DNA from: Tipula vernalis
Lineage: Eukaryota > Arthropoda > Insecta > Diptera > Tipulidae
DNA: 64,000 nucleotides
Direction: 5' to 3'
NCBI GenBank assembly: GCA_958295665.1
Contig: OY282560.1
Coordinates: forward strand, 87,334,311-87,398,310
The translations under genes and the position numbers were made by a program. Below the pieces are notes generated by a model that made no database searches, was not told the DNA's origin, and saw nothing but the letters and a program-made list of their open reading frames with translations. Numbering within the stretch: position 1 is the stretch's first letter; each line of letters starts with the position of its first letter. Shown piece by piece: positions 34,664-46,800 of this stretch.

Positions 34664-36469
34664 CTAAAATAATTCAAAAAATGCACGAACTAAATTTTCC
34701 ATCTCTTTGACTTCTCTGTTGGCGCCCACGAAATTTTCGGCGTTATCACTATAAATGATTGCACTTCGTCCTCGTCTTGAAAAAAATCGTTTCAAACATT
34801 CGATAAAAGATTTGCTCGCTGCGTCCTCGACCAATTCCAAATGGAGGGCCTCACTGACGAAGCAAACGAATATGTAAATATAAACTTTGTTTTGCGTATC
34901 TTTTCGCTGTCCCTTATATTTGATTAGAAAAGGACCACAAAAGTCAACTCCAACTATATTAAATGGTCTGGCAGCATTCAAACGATCTGGGGGCAACGAT
35001 GCCATGATTTGTTCCTCTAACTTTGGTCTAAACTTAAAACAAGAGACACAGCTTCTAATGACTCGCCTAACTGCATCCTTGCCATTAACTATCCAGTGCT
35101 TCTGGCGCACAGCTGCCAAAGTACACTGAACTCCAGCATGTATATTTTTTATGTGCTCATGTCGAATAATCAACTTTGTCAGACCATGATCTTTCGGCAA
35201 AATCAATTGATGCTTTTGATTGTAATCCAAATTGCTATTCTCCAGCCTTCCTCCTACTCTAAGCATTCCTTCTCCATCAACAAATGCCGAAAGACTAATC
35301 AATTTACTATTTTCCGGCAACGTTTTATTGTTTAACAACATTCTAATCTCACCTCTAAAATTACCCTTCTGAACCGTCCGAATGACTGACAATAGCGCGG
35401 CCTCCAACTCACAAGCCTCCAAGCCACCAGTGTAAATAGTCTTCTTTCTAATATATCTGTTTATGAAGCGAAAACAGTAAGCTACAACGCGCTTGAGTCT
35501 CACCAACGAACTAAAATTTTCAATGTTAAAAATATCTATGACTCTTACAGAAACAAAAGATGACTGCTCATTTTTCAATTCAGGCAACTCCTGACTATTT
35601 GCAATATTTATTTTACTAACTGGCCACTTTGACTCGTCATCCTCTAAAAACAAGGGACCGTACCACCAAACATCCAAAAGACCAATCTCGTGAGGTAAAA
35701 CTCCTCTAGACACCAAATCTGCAGGATTTGATTTCCCAGCTATGTGTCTGAATCTCATATGTTTACTACCATCCAAAATCTCGCTAGCCCTATTGGCCAC
35801 AGATGTTTTCAAATTGTGAGGTGGAATCTTTAACCAGGACAAGGCAATAGTCGAATCAGACCACATGTGTCGAATGACACATTGGTTCAATCTCAAATTA
35901 TTCAAACCTCGATTTTCCATTGGAATATGATTTAATAATTCCTTAGAATTTGAATACCACTTTCTTAATCTCATCCCTGCTGACGAAAACATTTTATTTA
36001 ATTCGTCATACATTGAAATACCTTCCTCTAATGTTTGACAACCCGAAAGTAAATCGTCTAAATAAAAATCAGTCCTTGAAATATTTGACGCTATTGGGCA
36101 ATTTACTGATTCATCTACAGCTAACTGTTGGATAACACGAGTTGATAAGTAAGGCGCAGATGCCGTTCCATAAGTTACGGTCTGCAACTCGTAAATCCTC
36201 AACTCATCACTGGAACTCTCTCGCCTATAAATCTTATGAAACCTTGAATGAGATTGCTGCAACTTCACCATCCTGTACATTTTTTCGATATCACTTGAGA
36301 AAGCAATGGTATGCTTCCTGAATCTCAACACAATTGAAAATAAATCCTCCTGAACTACAGCACCTACCATTAACAAATCGTTCAACGAGTACTGAGACGA
36401 AGACTTCCCCGAAGCATCAAAAACAACTCGACACTTAGTTGTGGAACTACCAGGACATAATACAGCCAA
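34664..36469 (-). pseudogene. pol: BEL/Pao pol: RT and integrase with in-frame deletion
   Basis: A 601-codon open frame. The RT part shows KCRVVFDASGKSS, AFSSDIEKMYRMVKL (first palm Asp) and FYLDDLLSG (YxDD box with F first). Near 35867 the sequence jumps from the RT connection (LRLNQCVIRH) straight to MWSDSTIALSWLK. The rest of the connection and most of RNase H, including its first catalytic Asp, are missing although the frame is kept. The integrase has the HHCC finger (HEHIKNIHAG, CVSC), GVDFCGPF (first Asp) and IYSDNAENFVGAN (second Asp). It stops at ELF* before the catalytic Glu. The N-terminal start is arbitrary: the protein continues into the frame ending at 36447 across a shift. Confidence 0.88.
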
Positions 36470-37400
36470 ATGAGGTATAAAATAACCCGGACCATAGCCT
36501 CATATGTCCCATTGACTCATATTCTCTCATGAACTCGATATACTGCATTTTCAATTCCAAATTTTTATTTAATCTTCTTTCCAAAACAATGAATCTATAA
36601 AAAGCCATATTAGAAGAATTACCCAACAAGCTACTATCCATTTTAAAAGGTAGTTGTACAATAAATGTACCGTCTATATCTTTCTTGTGAGTGTCAAAAA
36701 AATGCTGCTCAAATGCTAATTCCTCAGCTGTACGAATTTTATTCTTATCATTACAGCAGGACTCCATATCCCAAAACTTTTCTAACAAACTATCCAGCCC
36801 AGTATCCGTTGTTTTCGGTTATGATGACAAAAAGAAATTCTGGTTGTCTGAACTACTTTCCAACTTTCCACCAATTACCCAACCAAAGCTCGTATTACGA
36901 AACACTGGGAGCTCCTTTGACAATTCTTAACGACCATCTTTCAACATTTCCCAAAATACTTCACTTCCTAATAATATATCTACAGGTCCAGGTATATTAA
37001 AATCTGAACCGGCCAATACTAAATTAGATGGAACGGACCATCTGGAAATATTGATATACTGATAGGACAATCCATTGCTGATCTCGGATGCTACCAGGAA
37101 TCTCAAATTCTATTTTCAACGCGAGAATGAATTGATGCTTCTACTCTATTACAAACATCAGTTTTTGTACCATTAATACCACATACAGTGTTATTATCCT
37201 TTTCGACTTTAATTCCCAATTTTTTGACCAAGTCCATAGATATAAAATTGTTATGAGAGGCTGAATCCAAGAGAGCTTTACATTGAATATACTTCTGATT
37301 AGAATCTTTTATCAAAATCATAGCAGTGGTTAAAGCGACCTGTTTGTGAACAATTTCTTTGCACAAATATGTAGTAGTCGACTTATTGGCAACCAAGTTT
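36447..37400 (-). pseudogene. BEL/Pao protease and RT linker
   Basis: Protease block 37103-37396 reads ALLDSASHNNFIS, the retroviral-type active site with Ala in place of the usual Gly after Asp-Ser. The following block (about 37060-36790) is interrupted by a stop. 36788-36447 reads LEKFWDMES, EELAFEQHFFDTHKKDIDGTFIVQLPFK and FMREYESMGHM, the linker leading into RT. A frameshift near 36460-36490 separates it from the RT frame. Confidence 0.8.
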
Positions 37401-40400
37401 CGAAGATTATGCGATTTGACACCGTTAGATTATTTTGTTTGGGGTTTTTTTTAAAAGTAAACTGTATAGCAAAGACCCACAAACAGGCCATTGAACGATT
37501 TTTCTTGGATTTTATTGGTGGTCACATGAACGATGTTGTATACATTCATTATTTAACCTTTCATTACCTTTGCAGGTCGACCAGCATTGCTTGTTCGCAT
37601 GCTTCCTATGAATATTGGCTTCCCACAAATAGCCAGAGCATCCGTCTTCTTCTTCGTAGATGGCGTATTATGAAACCTATCCCAACCGCTATTGATGGCC
37701 ATAGGATAAGATGTCTGTAACCGTATAATTATGACCATGATGAAAGTGGTCGGCAGACTAGAGATTTGCTCTTCTAAAACCAGTGTGTCTGGAGTGGTTA
37801 TTAGCTGATTTTTTTTGGTAATTCCTTTTTGATTTCTCAATTGCTAAATCCTTTAAGTGTATCTCCTTTAAGTATAGTGCAATTCCGAAGTTCCCTATGG
37901 TGCTTTTGAATTTATCAGAGGCCAGTATGCTTACGTGGGCGTCTCCATTATTACTTTCCTTTATTATTACGAACATCCATTGATTTTTAGTATGTACAGT
38001 TTTATCCAAAGTTTTGATGTCAAATTTTGATATTTGTAAATTATACTAGTGTTGTAATATTGCAATTTCACAGTCAGTTTCTTACCTGGCTGGCTACTCA
38101 ATAATGCTGCAGTTAGATATCTCTCTAGCTGTTAATTGCTCAGTTGTTGGCACTGTATGTCTTCCTTTTACTAGTATATTAGAGAACAGCTACTACTGAA
38201 TATATGTCGTAAGACCAGGAGTATGATAAGGGAATTAAAATCTCGAGTATCACAAATCCTTTCGTTACTGCTATCCTGGTTGCCATACTTTTAAATAAGA
38301 GGTCTAACTTGCGCAATTCATGACCAGGAATTGTTATGGAAACTGGTATATATTCAAATTGTGATACACTCAATAAATGTGGTTGCATGGTTGTGAGGTG
38401 TGCATTGTGTGTAACATCTGGTAGTGCTTCCTGCATGCTTCATGGATGTCATCAAAATGGTTAATGTTGTTCCGTTATACGCGTGTCATTTATGCTTTTG
38501 TCTAGGCGCTGCAACCCGTATTAATAATACGGTATTTATAATTAGTGAGGTTTGATTATTTATTAGCAATAATAAATGATCTTCTTTGGTTTGTATAGTT
38601 TGAAAATGTTCTTCATATTACCTTGCTTCTCTCTGAATTAATATTCCAAACATGTCGCCTAATACTAGTCCTGTTGTGTTATTAGTTGTAATTTGTTGCT
38701 GAATGTATTTTGCCACACATAATTGAGAGACCGCTTATCAGTCGGTCTGCTTGAGTTATTGCTTCCCAATACAAATTCAGATTATATCGCACAACCAAAG
38801 TCCATCTCAGATGCGGGATGTATTTGATGTTCTCAATCTGCATCGGTTCTTTGGCGCTGCCAATGGTACTTCAGACGCTGTTTGGTGATTGGTCATTTAT
38901 AGATATTCTGGTTGCACTTTATTGATGCAATATGGACCTCCTGCATTCTACCCAATTTCCAAAATTCTTCTCATCCTAAATTCTTTCTAAAAGCTTATAA
39001 TCTTTTCCAAGAGGTCCAAGGTCTTCCCTATGACCTTCTTCATATGAGTCTTCAGCAGTATTATGCGACGTAGTCTGCATGAAGTAATTAATCAATTATC
39101 TAGTCGTGTATATAGACAATTTATGTAAGTAGAAAATCCAAAAAAATTACGTCGACAATGCAGACAATGCCGACAATGTAGACAATGGGTCGATAATTCC
39201 CAGCATCAAAATGAGTCGAAGTTTTCAGCCTTTATATCAACAAAATTAGACTATAGACCACAACCATTATAAAATTTAACATACAAATTTCAAAATATAT
39301 TTTTATTTTATCGCTGTTCTTCGAGAATAGGATGGATTACCGAACAAACAAACGCGAGAGTTACACTTCTTAGTTGTATCATAGGAAGTTGAACTGTTAA
39401 CTCTAAAAACATTTAGAATTGCAAAAATTAGAAAAGTATTTTCGATAATAGCAATTGGTTTTCTGTTCGATTTCCTTCTAAAATTATTTCCATTAAGCTC
39501 TCACAAAAAAATTGATTTTTAGCACATAAAATGTGTAAGACTTATTTATATTTAGTGAGGCCTCCCTAAGGTTAAAAATATTGTATAAAGCTTATAAATT
39601 CCAATTGGTGAACATAGAATAAGAACTTAAAAAATATACTTTCCAACATACAATGAGCAGCTATTAAAAAATTGTTTATGAAAAGAATTGGTGCTTGCAA
39701 AAATCATAAATAAGAAGAATTTTTTCATAAGGTGTCGATAATTAACGGTTTTTACGACTAGGCTTAAATTGATCTGCCCAGTCGAAAAATTTCTTCACTA
39801 ACGCAACACCTTGTCCAGAGCTATTGAATGCGGCTGTAGATAAATGAAGAAAGATTTTATCTCGTATCCTACAACTGTAGCAGATTTAGAGGGTGTCATT
39901 TCTAAATTAGACGAGACAATACAAATCAGCATTAACGATAACTTGACAAATTAATTTTTGGGGCCGAAATTCTACAAATTCGGCAAACTCACAAAGCTAA
40001 ACGATTTTTATGTGGCAATGTGCTGGTAAGGGTAATGTTACTCATGTAAAACCCGAGTATTTTGAGAAAATGGACTTGTTCTTATCAGTCAACAACACGT
40101 GTACGTACACATAGATATGAAAAGTTGATATTTCGTCAGTAAAAACAAATTTGGTGATAGTGTTAAAAAGAAACTGATGATGGATATTGTTAAAAAGAAA
40201 CTGGATCAAAATTTTGAACCGAGGTGATTTGTATTTCTTTGTTGTTTCATGAAACATGATTTGATCCGGATCAGACCAATCATCACAAATAATTCGGCTA
40301 ATATGTATATGATCTTAAAATTTCTTCATGTTGAAGAAAAGCTGAAAGCTACAACGATTGAAAAATATATGCAACAAAGGCTCAATAAGGAACTTCCTAA

Positions 40401-40739
40401 TAATCTATTTAAAATCCGGTTTTAAAAAGTTTCTAAATAACGTCAGTGATAGTTATAGGATGGTTCAAGGTAATATGGGAGAAACTGAAGAAAGCTCAAA
40501 AGACCGGACCACCACTCATTTTCTTACATCTGCCTTATACAATATTTCGTACGACTGTGCTGAATGTTATTCAATATTTATAGAAATGTTTTTCTTACAG
40601 TTATGCTAATTTCTTAGCTGTAAATCTGTAGATGTGGCTTTAGCTGCTAAATTTGTTCAAAAGACCTCCAAATATAACAAAGGGTGTTCATTGATTTTCC
40701 TTCCGTTAACGGAATAAGAGGCGTTAAAATTTGTTCTTG
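37401..40739. other. Unassigned DNA between two LTR element remnants
   Basis: Might include decayed gag of the BEL/Pao element on minus (37.4-38.4 kb) and of the gypsy element on plus (39.7-40.7 kb), judging from position alone. Frames such as 37758-38009 and 38179-38436 on minus have no motif that I can name. No knuckle or capsid motif is seen. Confidence 0.35.
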
Positions 40740-42213
40740 ATCATCGTTACAGGTATCACAGCATCGGTCGATACCCCGTTACTCAAGTATTATCCGAATC
40801 TTACAGCATACTAGTAGCGCTCCTGTTAAACAGAAGGTAGTTCACTATATTAACACAAGAGGTCAGTTGCCTTTCTGTAAACCTCGACGTCTAGATGAGA
40901 GCAAATACATAACAGCGAAAAATGAGTTTCCAACACATGATCGATTTGGAAATCTGCCAATATTCATCGTCGTGTCTCTCGTCTCATTGTATCTCGTTAA
41001 AAAGAAAGATAACAATGATTGGAGGCCATGTGGTGATTACTGCCGGTTAAATGCATGTACGGTGCCCGACCGGTATCGAATACCGCACCTGTTTTAGATT
41101 TCGCTTACGCGTTTATTGATAATATTTTGGTAGCAAGCCGTAACGAAGACGAACATATACGTTATTTAGAACAATTGTTTCAACGTTTAGGCGATTTCGA
41201 TCTTAAAATCTAAGTTTCGGATTGTCCATTGGAAAGCAAACCCTCGAATTTCTATCTAACATTATTTCGAAAAATGGAATAGTTCCTTCTAAGCATCGAG
41301 TGGAAGCAATAGTTCCTCTTCAACCACCGAAAACTAATAAAAAAAAATTCAGAAATTTTTCGATATGATAAATTAATATCAATGATTTATCCCCAACATT
41401 GCTGAAATTCTTGCTCCATACACATTTAGCCGAAATTAATAAATTTCCTAAAAATCATAAATCATTGTATTGGTCGGACGATTTTCATGGCACATTTGAA
41501 AGGGGAAAAGCTGCTTTTTCTTCGATTATTCTGCTGGTTAGCCCGATTAGTGACGCAAATACATAGGAACCACTTTCCCTTTTCTCTCGGAAGACCCAGA
41601 CAGCAGAAACTCGATATCCTGCGTTTGATCGCGAAATATTAGCTATATACATATACTCATCCATAAAACATTTTAGGCATTTATTAGAGGGTTGACAATT
41701 TTGTCTGTTTATCGACCACAAACCTCTCGTAACTGCAATAATGTCCAAAATGGAACGAAGCCCTCGTCAAATTAACCATTTATAGTACACAACACAATTC
41801 ACTACTAACATTCAACACTTTAATGTGAAAGATTATATTATGTCGCTGATTATCTTTCGCGATCGTGCAATACAGAAAACGTAGTAATTGAACACACTGG
41901 AATAGATGTTGAAAAACGTACTACTGGGTGAGCAAGAGAATGACGACGGACTAAAATCGATCGTCTAATCGAACAAATGGATGGTGAAAAAGATTTTTCT
42001 TTCCAAATCAAATAACAGCATTTGGTGCGAAACTTCATTAGGCGACCATGTATCCCAAGTTCGATTAGAGCCCCAAGAAAGCTAATATCATCACGATATT
42101 TTTGGCCAAGTACGAATATCAATGCAGGATATTGGGCCAGAAACTGCATAAGCTATATTTCAACCATCGTTGATAGATTCACTTGATGGCCAGAGGCATA
42201 CCCCCTTGATAAA
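40740..42213 (+). pseudogene. Gypsy-group pol, left part, decayed
   Basis: RT start: [29 protein letters not shown], then [31 protein letters not shown] (40867-41097). The palm between this and FIDNILVASRNEDEH (about 41115-41155) is deleted, and the second Asp of the YxDD box is Asn. RNase H follows near 41520-41860 with ETRYPAFDREILAIY, HFRHLLEG, FIDHKPLV and SPRQI. The integrase core starts near 42150 (TIVDRFT), where a LINE interrupts it. Many stops and shifts. The integrase resumes at about 46318. Confidence 0.8.
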
Positions 42214-42455
42214 CAAGCCAGCTTTGAATTGAATGAACGTTTGTTTTTTTTCTGTGTATAATTTTGCAATTTAAAAAAAAAATATTTAATATAAAATAAA
42301 ATTGTATGATTTGTACAAATAATAATTTAATAGTATGTGTCTGTAAATATTTTGTGTATATATGTAGTGTGTAACATAAACTTTAGTGTGATTCGGTTTC
42401 CTTGTTCATTGTTCCCTTGTTATTGTGTTATTGTGTGGTTTATTTATATAATCAT

Positions 42456-43058
42456 ATGGAGTCGAACATTTGTATGACGTGTGCTGTTCCAGGTGTATCT
42501 GAGAACGTGTTAGTGTGCAGTGGATTATGTAAAAAAGTTGACCACTATAAATGTGTTGGATTGAGGAAACACGTTTTCGTTTTGTGAAAGTTGTAAAAAC
42601 ATTTACAGTGAACAAGTAAAAATTTGTATGTCAAATAATGGGATCATTAAAAAAATTGAAATCCCAATGAAAAGATGAAAAGAAAATCGATTTGTGGTAC
42701 CAGACAATTTGCCGAAAATTTTGGGGTAAAGGTCATTGAACCGACAGTATGGTTACACCTTTCCAAATTTGATCCTCATACTAATGAAAATGATATATCT
42801 ATTATGGCTAAAACATGCTTGGAGGTTGAGGACTGCAAAATATTAAAACTTATTCCCAAAGAACGCAACATTGAATCGCTGGAGTTTGTTTGCTACAAAT
42901 TGGGCATAAAAGCAGATTTACGGGTAAATGCTCTTGATCCAAATACTTGGCCGACTGGTGTACACATTCGGGAATTTAGTAATACAAATTTTCGGACAGC
43001 ATTGCCTCCACGGGTGAAGTTTCGGGCAACCACTGCAGCCAACAGTACAACACGTTAA
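42456..43058 (+). pseudogene. LINE ORF1 with PHD-like finger
   Basis: The ATG at 42456 begins a Cys/His finger (ICMTC, VLVCSGLCKK, HYKCVGL) of the PHD type found in ORF1 of CR1-group LINEs. The frame stops at 42587. The second part (42675-43058) reads TVWLHLSKFDPHTNENDI, ILKLIPKE, then TWPTGVHIREF, the conserved C-terminal domain of the same ORF1 type. Sequence between the two is damaged. ORF1 proteins bind the element RNA. Confidence 0.7.
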
Positions 43059-43069
43059 ATTCTAACAAC

Positions 43070-43999
43070 TTGTATTGTAGTAAAATTGTTCCAAGTGATA
43101 ATCTCCAGGTAAATGTAAATTGTTCTATAAAATTTGACCATTTAAATGTCCGTAGTTTGGTTAAACATTTTAATGAAATTACTATTCTGTTAGAGTTATA
43201 CAAATTTGATTTTCTTGCTTTAACTGAAACTCTTCTTAACAGCAAAATTACAAACAAGTCGCTCCTTATCAATATTTATAAACTAATACGTTTTGATCGT
43301 ATTAATAATAAGCGATGGGGTGGTGTTGGTATTTATTTTAGGTCTACTTTGAGGGTTAGTAAATTGTTCTCGGGTGCCTTTGGTAAGGTTCAAGTTTTGG
43401 CGTCTGAGCTTGTCGGGCGATTTGGTAAAATTCTTATTTTGGTTATTTATAACCCGCCTCCTGCTTGTACTGATGATATTAATAATTTACAAACAATTTT
43501 TTCTGAATATTTATCTCAGTATGAAAAAATTATTTGTTGTGGTGATTTAAACTTTAATATCTTGATTACCAATAAACTAAGTGCTTGCTTGAGTTTACAT
43601 AATTTATTTTATTTACCTTTACAACCGACTAGATTGGATAAAAGCCTATTGGATTTGATAATTTTGTATGAGGCTGATAAGCATAATATTATTTCTTTTG
43701 GACAGCTTGCTGTTCCTGCCATTTCTGATCATGACTTGATTTTTGCCTGCTATAAGTTCAGTCGTACCAGGGATAAAATTTCATATACGGTTGTTCCTGA
43801 TTATAAAGCAATCAATCATGAGTATTTTTTAAATTGTTTCTTTTCGTTAGACTGGTCAAATCTTTATTTTTATCCTGATGTGAATGATATAGTTGAAGAA
43901 TTCAATTCAAAATTCTTAAAATTAGATACTAATTGTGTGCCTCTTAAAACGAGTATAAATAAATGTCCCACTACTCCGTGGTTAAAAGATTTGGATTAG
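43070..43999 (+). pseudogene. LINE ORF2, endonuclease part
   Basis: APE-type endonuclease domain: FDHLNVRSLVKH, FLALTETLL (catalytic Glu), RINNKRWGGVGIYFR, LVIYNPPPA, KIICCGDLNFNI (Asp/Asn pair) and AISDHDLIF (catalytic SDH). All core motifs are present in one 309-codon frame. It ends at a TAG (43997-43999); downstream ORF2 continues in another frame, so the protein is interrupted. Confidence 0.85.
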
Positions 44000-44085
44000 A
44001 GCTCGATTTTGAATGATTTAAATCTTTTAGAAAAAAAACCAACAAATGCATCAATCAAGCTAAAAATATATTTTATTTTGGGAAT

Positions 44086-46258
44086 TTGCACAAACCTAAA
44101 ACAACCTGGAGCAATTTGAAGAAACTAGGTATTTCATGTAAGTCGACTGAAGCAGTCATTGACTTTTCTGCTGATGAAATTTTGGTAGAGATCAGTAAAC
44201 TTAACGAATCTATAGGAGTTTTGCCTTTACCCGATTTTGATTTTATTAGTTCTGGTAGTTATGGGTTTGTTTTTGATTGTGTCGATGAACTTATGATATT
44301 GAATGTAATTCGTACTGTTAGGTCTGATTCGATGGCATATGAAATGGTAAACTTCAGAGTAATAAAATTATTTATTGATTTGTTTCTGTCCCAAATTACA
44401 TTTCTCATTAACCAGAGTTTGACCAAATCAGTATTTCCTAATTTGTGGAAAGTGGCATCGATTATTCCTCTACCTAAAAAGGATGAAGTTTCGAATATTT
44501 GTGATATTCGCCCGATTAGTATTTTGCCTGCCCTATCCACAAGGCTGGGCAAATTACATTACACTGAGTAATTAAAATACTTTTACAAATTACATCAAAC
44601 TGAGTAATTAAAATACAAATTACAATTACTTTACATTTGTAAATTGACAAATTTTATTTGACAAAATTCGTTTATTGAAAAAACGTATCATTAGAACAAC
44701 GAATATTAAGATTAGGTTTTGTACTGATGGCTCTGGAACCAGATTTTAATAAGCCTTGTAAAAATTTAAATAAGAAATTTTAAAAATTGAGGTAATTAAA
44801 ATTCAAATTACAAATTGTAATTTGTATTTTAATTACGTAATTTAAATACATGTAATTCGTTACTGCCCACCCTTGCCTATCCAAGGTCCTGGAAAAAATT
44901 ATACAACTTCAAATTCTTCAGCATCTCAATAGCTTTAATTATCTATGCAAATTCCAATCTGGATACAAATCTGGCCATAGTACTACTACTGCACTTGTGC
45001 ATATTGTTGATGATTTATCTGCTATTTTAGATAAAGGTATTTCATTTGCAATTTTAGTCCTATTAGACTTTTCTAAAGCGTTTGATTGTGTTAATCATAT
45101 CCTTTTGCTTCAAAAGTTAAAGTTATATTATAATTTTTCAGATTCTGCTATTTTGTTGCTTCTTTCTTATTTGAGTAATCGTAAACAATTCGTAAAGCTT
45201 GGTGATGATCTTTCTGGTATAAGTAATGTAATTGCTGGGGTGCCTCAAGGATCAGTTTTAGGCCCTTTACTTTTTTCCATTTATATAAATGACCTACCTT
45301 GGCATATTTTAAATTGCCGATTTCATCTTTATGCTGATGATTTGCAACTGTACATTGGTGGTGACTTGTTAAAATTGGGGAAAATCGTTATCCAACTTAA
45401 TGCAGATCTTAGGAATATTTCGTCATGGGCCAAAAATAATTCACTTTCCATTAATCCAACTAAAAGTAAAGCTTTATTGCTCACTAGAAATAATTCGCAT
45501 AATATTGCACCTGTGCTATTTTTGAACAATGATACAATCTCATTTGTTCCAACGGTTAATAACCTAGGATTACTATTGAATTCAAAACTTACTTGGAATG
45601 ATCATGTAAGTTCTATGTGCCAGCGTGTTAATTACGGTTTATATTCACTCAGACTAATAAAAAAGTTTTGTCCAGTTGACTTACGCATATATCTTGTGAA
45701 AAGTTTAATTATACCTATTTTCAGCTATTGTGATGTGTGATATTTTCTAATTGTGATAGTTCCTCAAAGCGGTTACTTCAGGTTACGTTTAATAATTGTG
45801 TGAGATATGTTCATAACCTTAGAAAGTTTGATCATGTTTCCGAATTTAAAGATTCAATCCTTGGATGTGACTTGTTTGAGTTTTACTGTTATAGAACTGT
45901 CTTTATTTTTCGAATAATTAAATCGGGTGTACCATTATACTTGCATAATAAATTACATTTTTCTATGTCATTGAGAACTAGGAACGTTAATTTGCCAGTT
46001 AGTAGAACTAATGTTTACAATAACTCTGGATTAATAAATGCAATTATCACTTGGGACAGTTTGCCTACAGAATTAAAAAATAAAAGTTCCATTAACAGAT
46101 TTAAAAAGGTTATGTTTAAATTAGTAACTAATATCAAAGTTCTTGTACATATTGTAATTAATTATGTATATATGTCCATTGTTGTATTGTTGCTAATTAT
46201 TGTTATATTGATATTGAAGTATTTATTGTTAATTTTAAGTTATTTTCTGCTGTCGTAA
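44086..46258 (+). pseudogene. LINE ORF2, reverse transcriptase part, split by a MITE
   Basis: 44086-44539 encodes the fingers (FLINQSLTKSVFPNLWK, IIPLPKKDEV, IRPISILPALS). A 336-bp MITE then interrupts. 44884-45740 resumes with KVLEKIIQLQILQHL, FQSGYKSGHSTTTAL, LVLLDFSKAFDCVNH (catalytic Asp), IAGVPQGSVLGPLLF and HLYADDLQLY (catalytic pair). A shift near 45737 leads to the C-terminal part (45737-46258; RYVHNLRKFDH, WDSLPTELKN). Without the MITE and two shifts the RT motifs are well kept, so the copy died recently in relative terms. Confidence 0.82.
44540..44875. mobile_element. hAT-type MITE in the LINE
   Basis: 336 bp with ends CAAGGCTGGGCAAATTA and, from the right, CAAGGGTGGGCAGTAACG. A perfect 8-bp duplication CCTATCCA flanks it (44532-44539 and 44876-44883), as expected for hAT transposition. 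Inside are repeats of GTAATTAAAATAC-like sequence in both orientations. Non-coding. Confidence 0.9.
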
Positions 46259-46317
46259 ATATGTGTGATGTACAAAAGCCACGGTTTATACATTGAATAA
46301 AGCATTATTATTATTAT

Positions 46318-46800
46318 GCCCTATGAATGATGCAACTGCAGCAACTGTTGCTCGAACGTTTATCCGAGAATACATTTCTCGTTTTAGATATCCACAAGAA
46401 ACTACTACGGATCACGGGGTTCAATTCGAATCCAAACTGTTTACAACCTATCATCCCGCTAGTAATGGTATGATAGAATGTGTACACAGGCAATTAAAAA
46501 AATCTTTAAAAGCTAGGTGTAACACAGTTAACTGGTTTGACGATTTACTTCTCGTCTTATTAGGAATGCGAACAACTATAAAAGATGACTTGAAATGTTC
46601 AGCTGCAGATTTTTGTTTATGGACAATCGTTAAAAGTTTCGATGAATAATCCATTAAGTCCCAGATTTAAGTAAGTATGCAAATATGTGTTAATTCGAGT
46701 GGATCGAGTTAAATTCGGTTTAGAACCTCCATACAAAGGCTTTTGAGGTTGTCCGTCGATTTGGAAAATTTGGACAGATTAAAACGTTAATATAATATCA
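46318..46800 (+). pseudogene. Gypsy-group pol, right part (integrase)
   Basis: Continuation of the element at 40740-42213. PMNDATAATVARTFIREYISRF, then TTDHGVQFES (second core Asp), YHPASNGMIECVHRQLK (catalytic Glu in the IE pair), LLGMRTTIKDDLKCSAADF. After the stop at 46649, the C-terminal tail is visible in another frame: RVDRVKFGLEPPYKG, RRFGKFGQIKT (about 46690-46780). A small deletion before YHP shortens the core. No 3' LTR is recognised. Confidence 0.8.

Larger units (their letters stand above)
34664..37400 (-). mobile_element. BEL/Pao retrotransposon, pol part only
   Basis: A minus-strand BEL/Pao element. The protease, reverse transcriptase and integrase parts are present; gag is not recognised upstream and the integrase is cut before its catalytic Glu. 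No LTRs are seen on either side. The coding parts are listed separately. Confidence 0.8.
42214..46317 (+). mobile_element. CR1-like LINE inserted in the gypsy integrase
   Basis: A two-ORF non-LTR retrotransposon of about 4.1 kb, ending with an AATAAAG signal and a short ATT repeat tail (about 46295-46317). ORF1 has a PHD-type finger; ORF2 has endonuclease and reverse transcriptase. Left and right of it, gypsy integrase sequence is contiguous (TIVDRFT...WPEA before, PMNDATAATVARTF after). The exact 5' edge and a target duplication are not clear. Style of RT (FSKAFD, GVPQGSVLGPLLFSIYINDLP, YADD) suggests the CR1/Daphne group. Confidence 0.75.

Noticed and set aside
37401..38460. BEL/Pao gag on the minus strand
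   Set aside because: Position fits, but no capsid or zinc-knuckle motif is visible in any frame.
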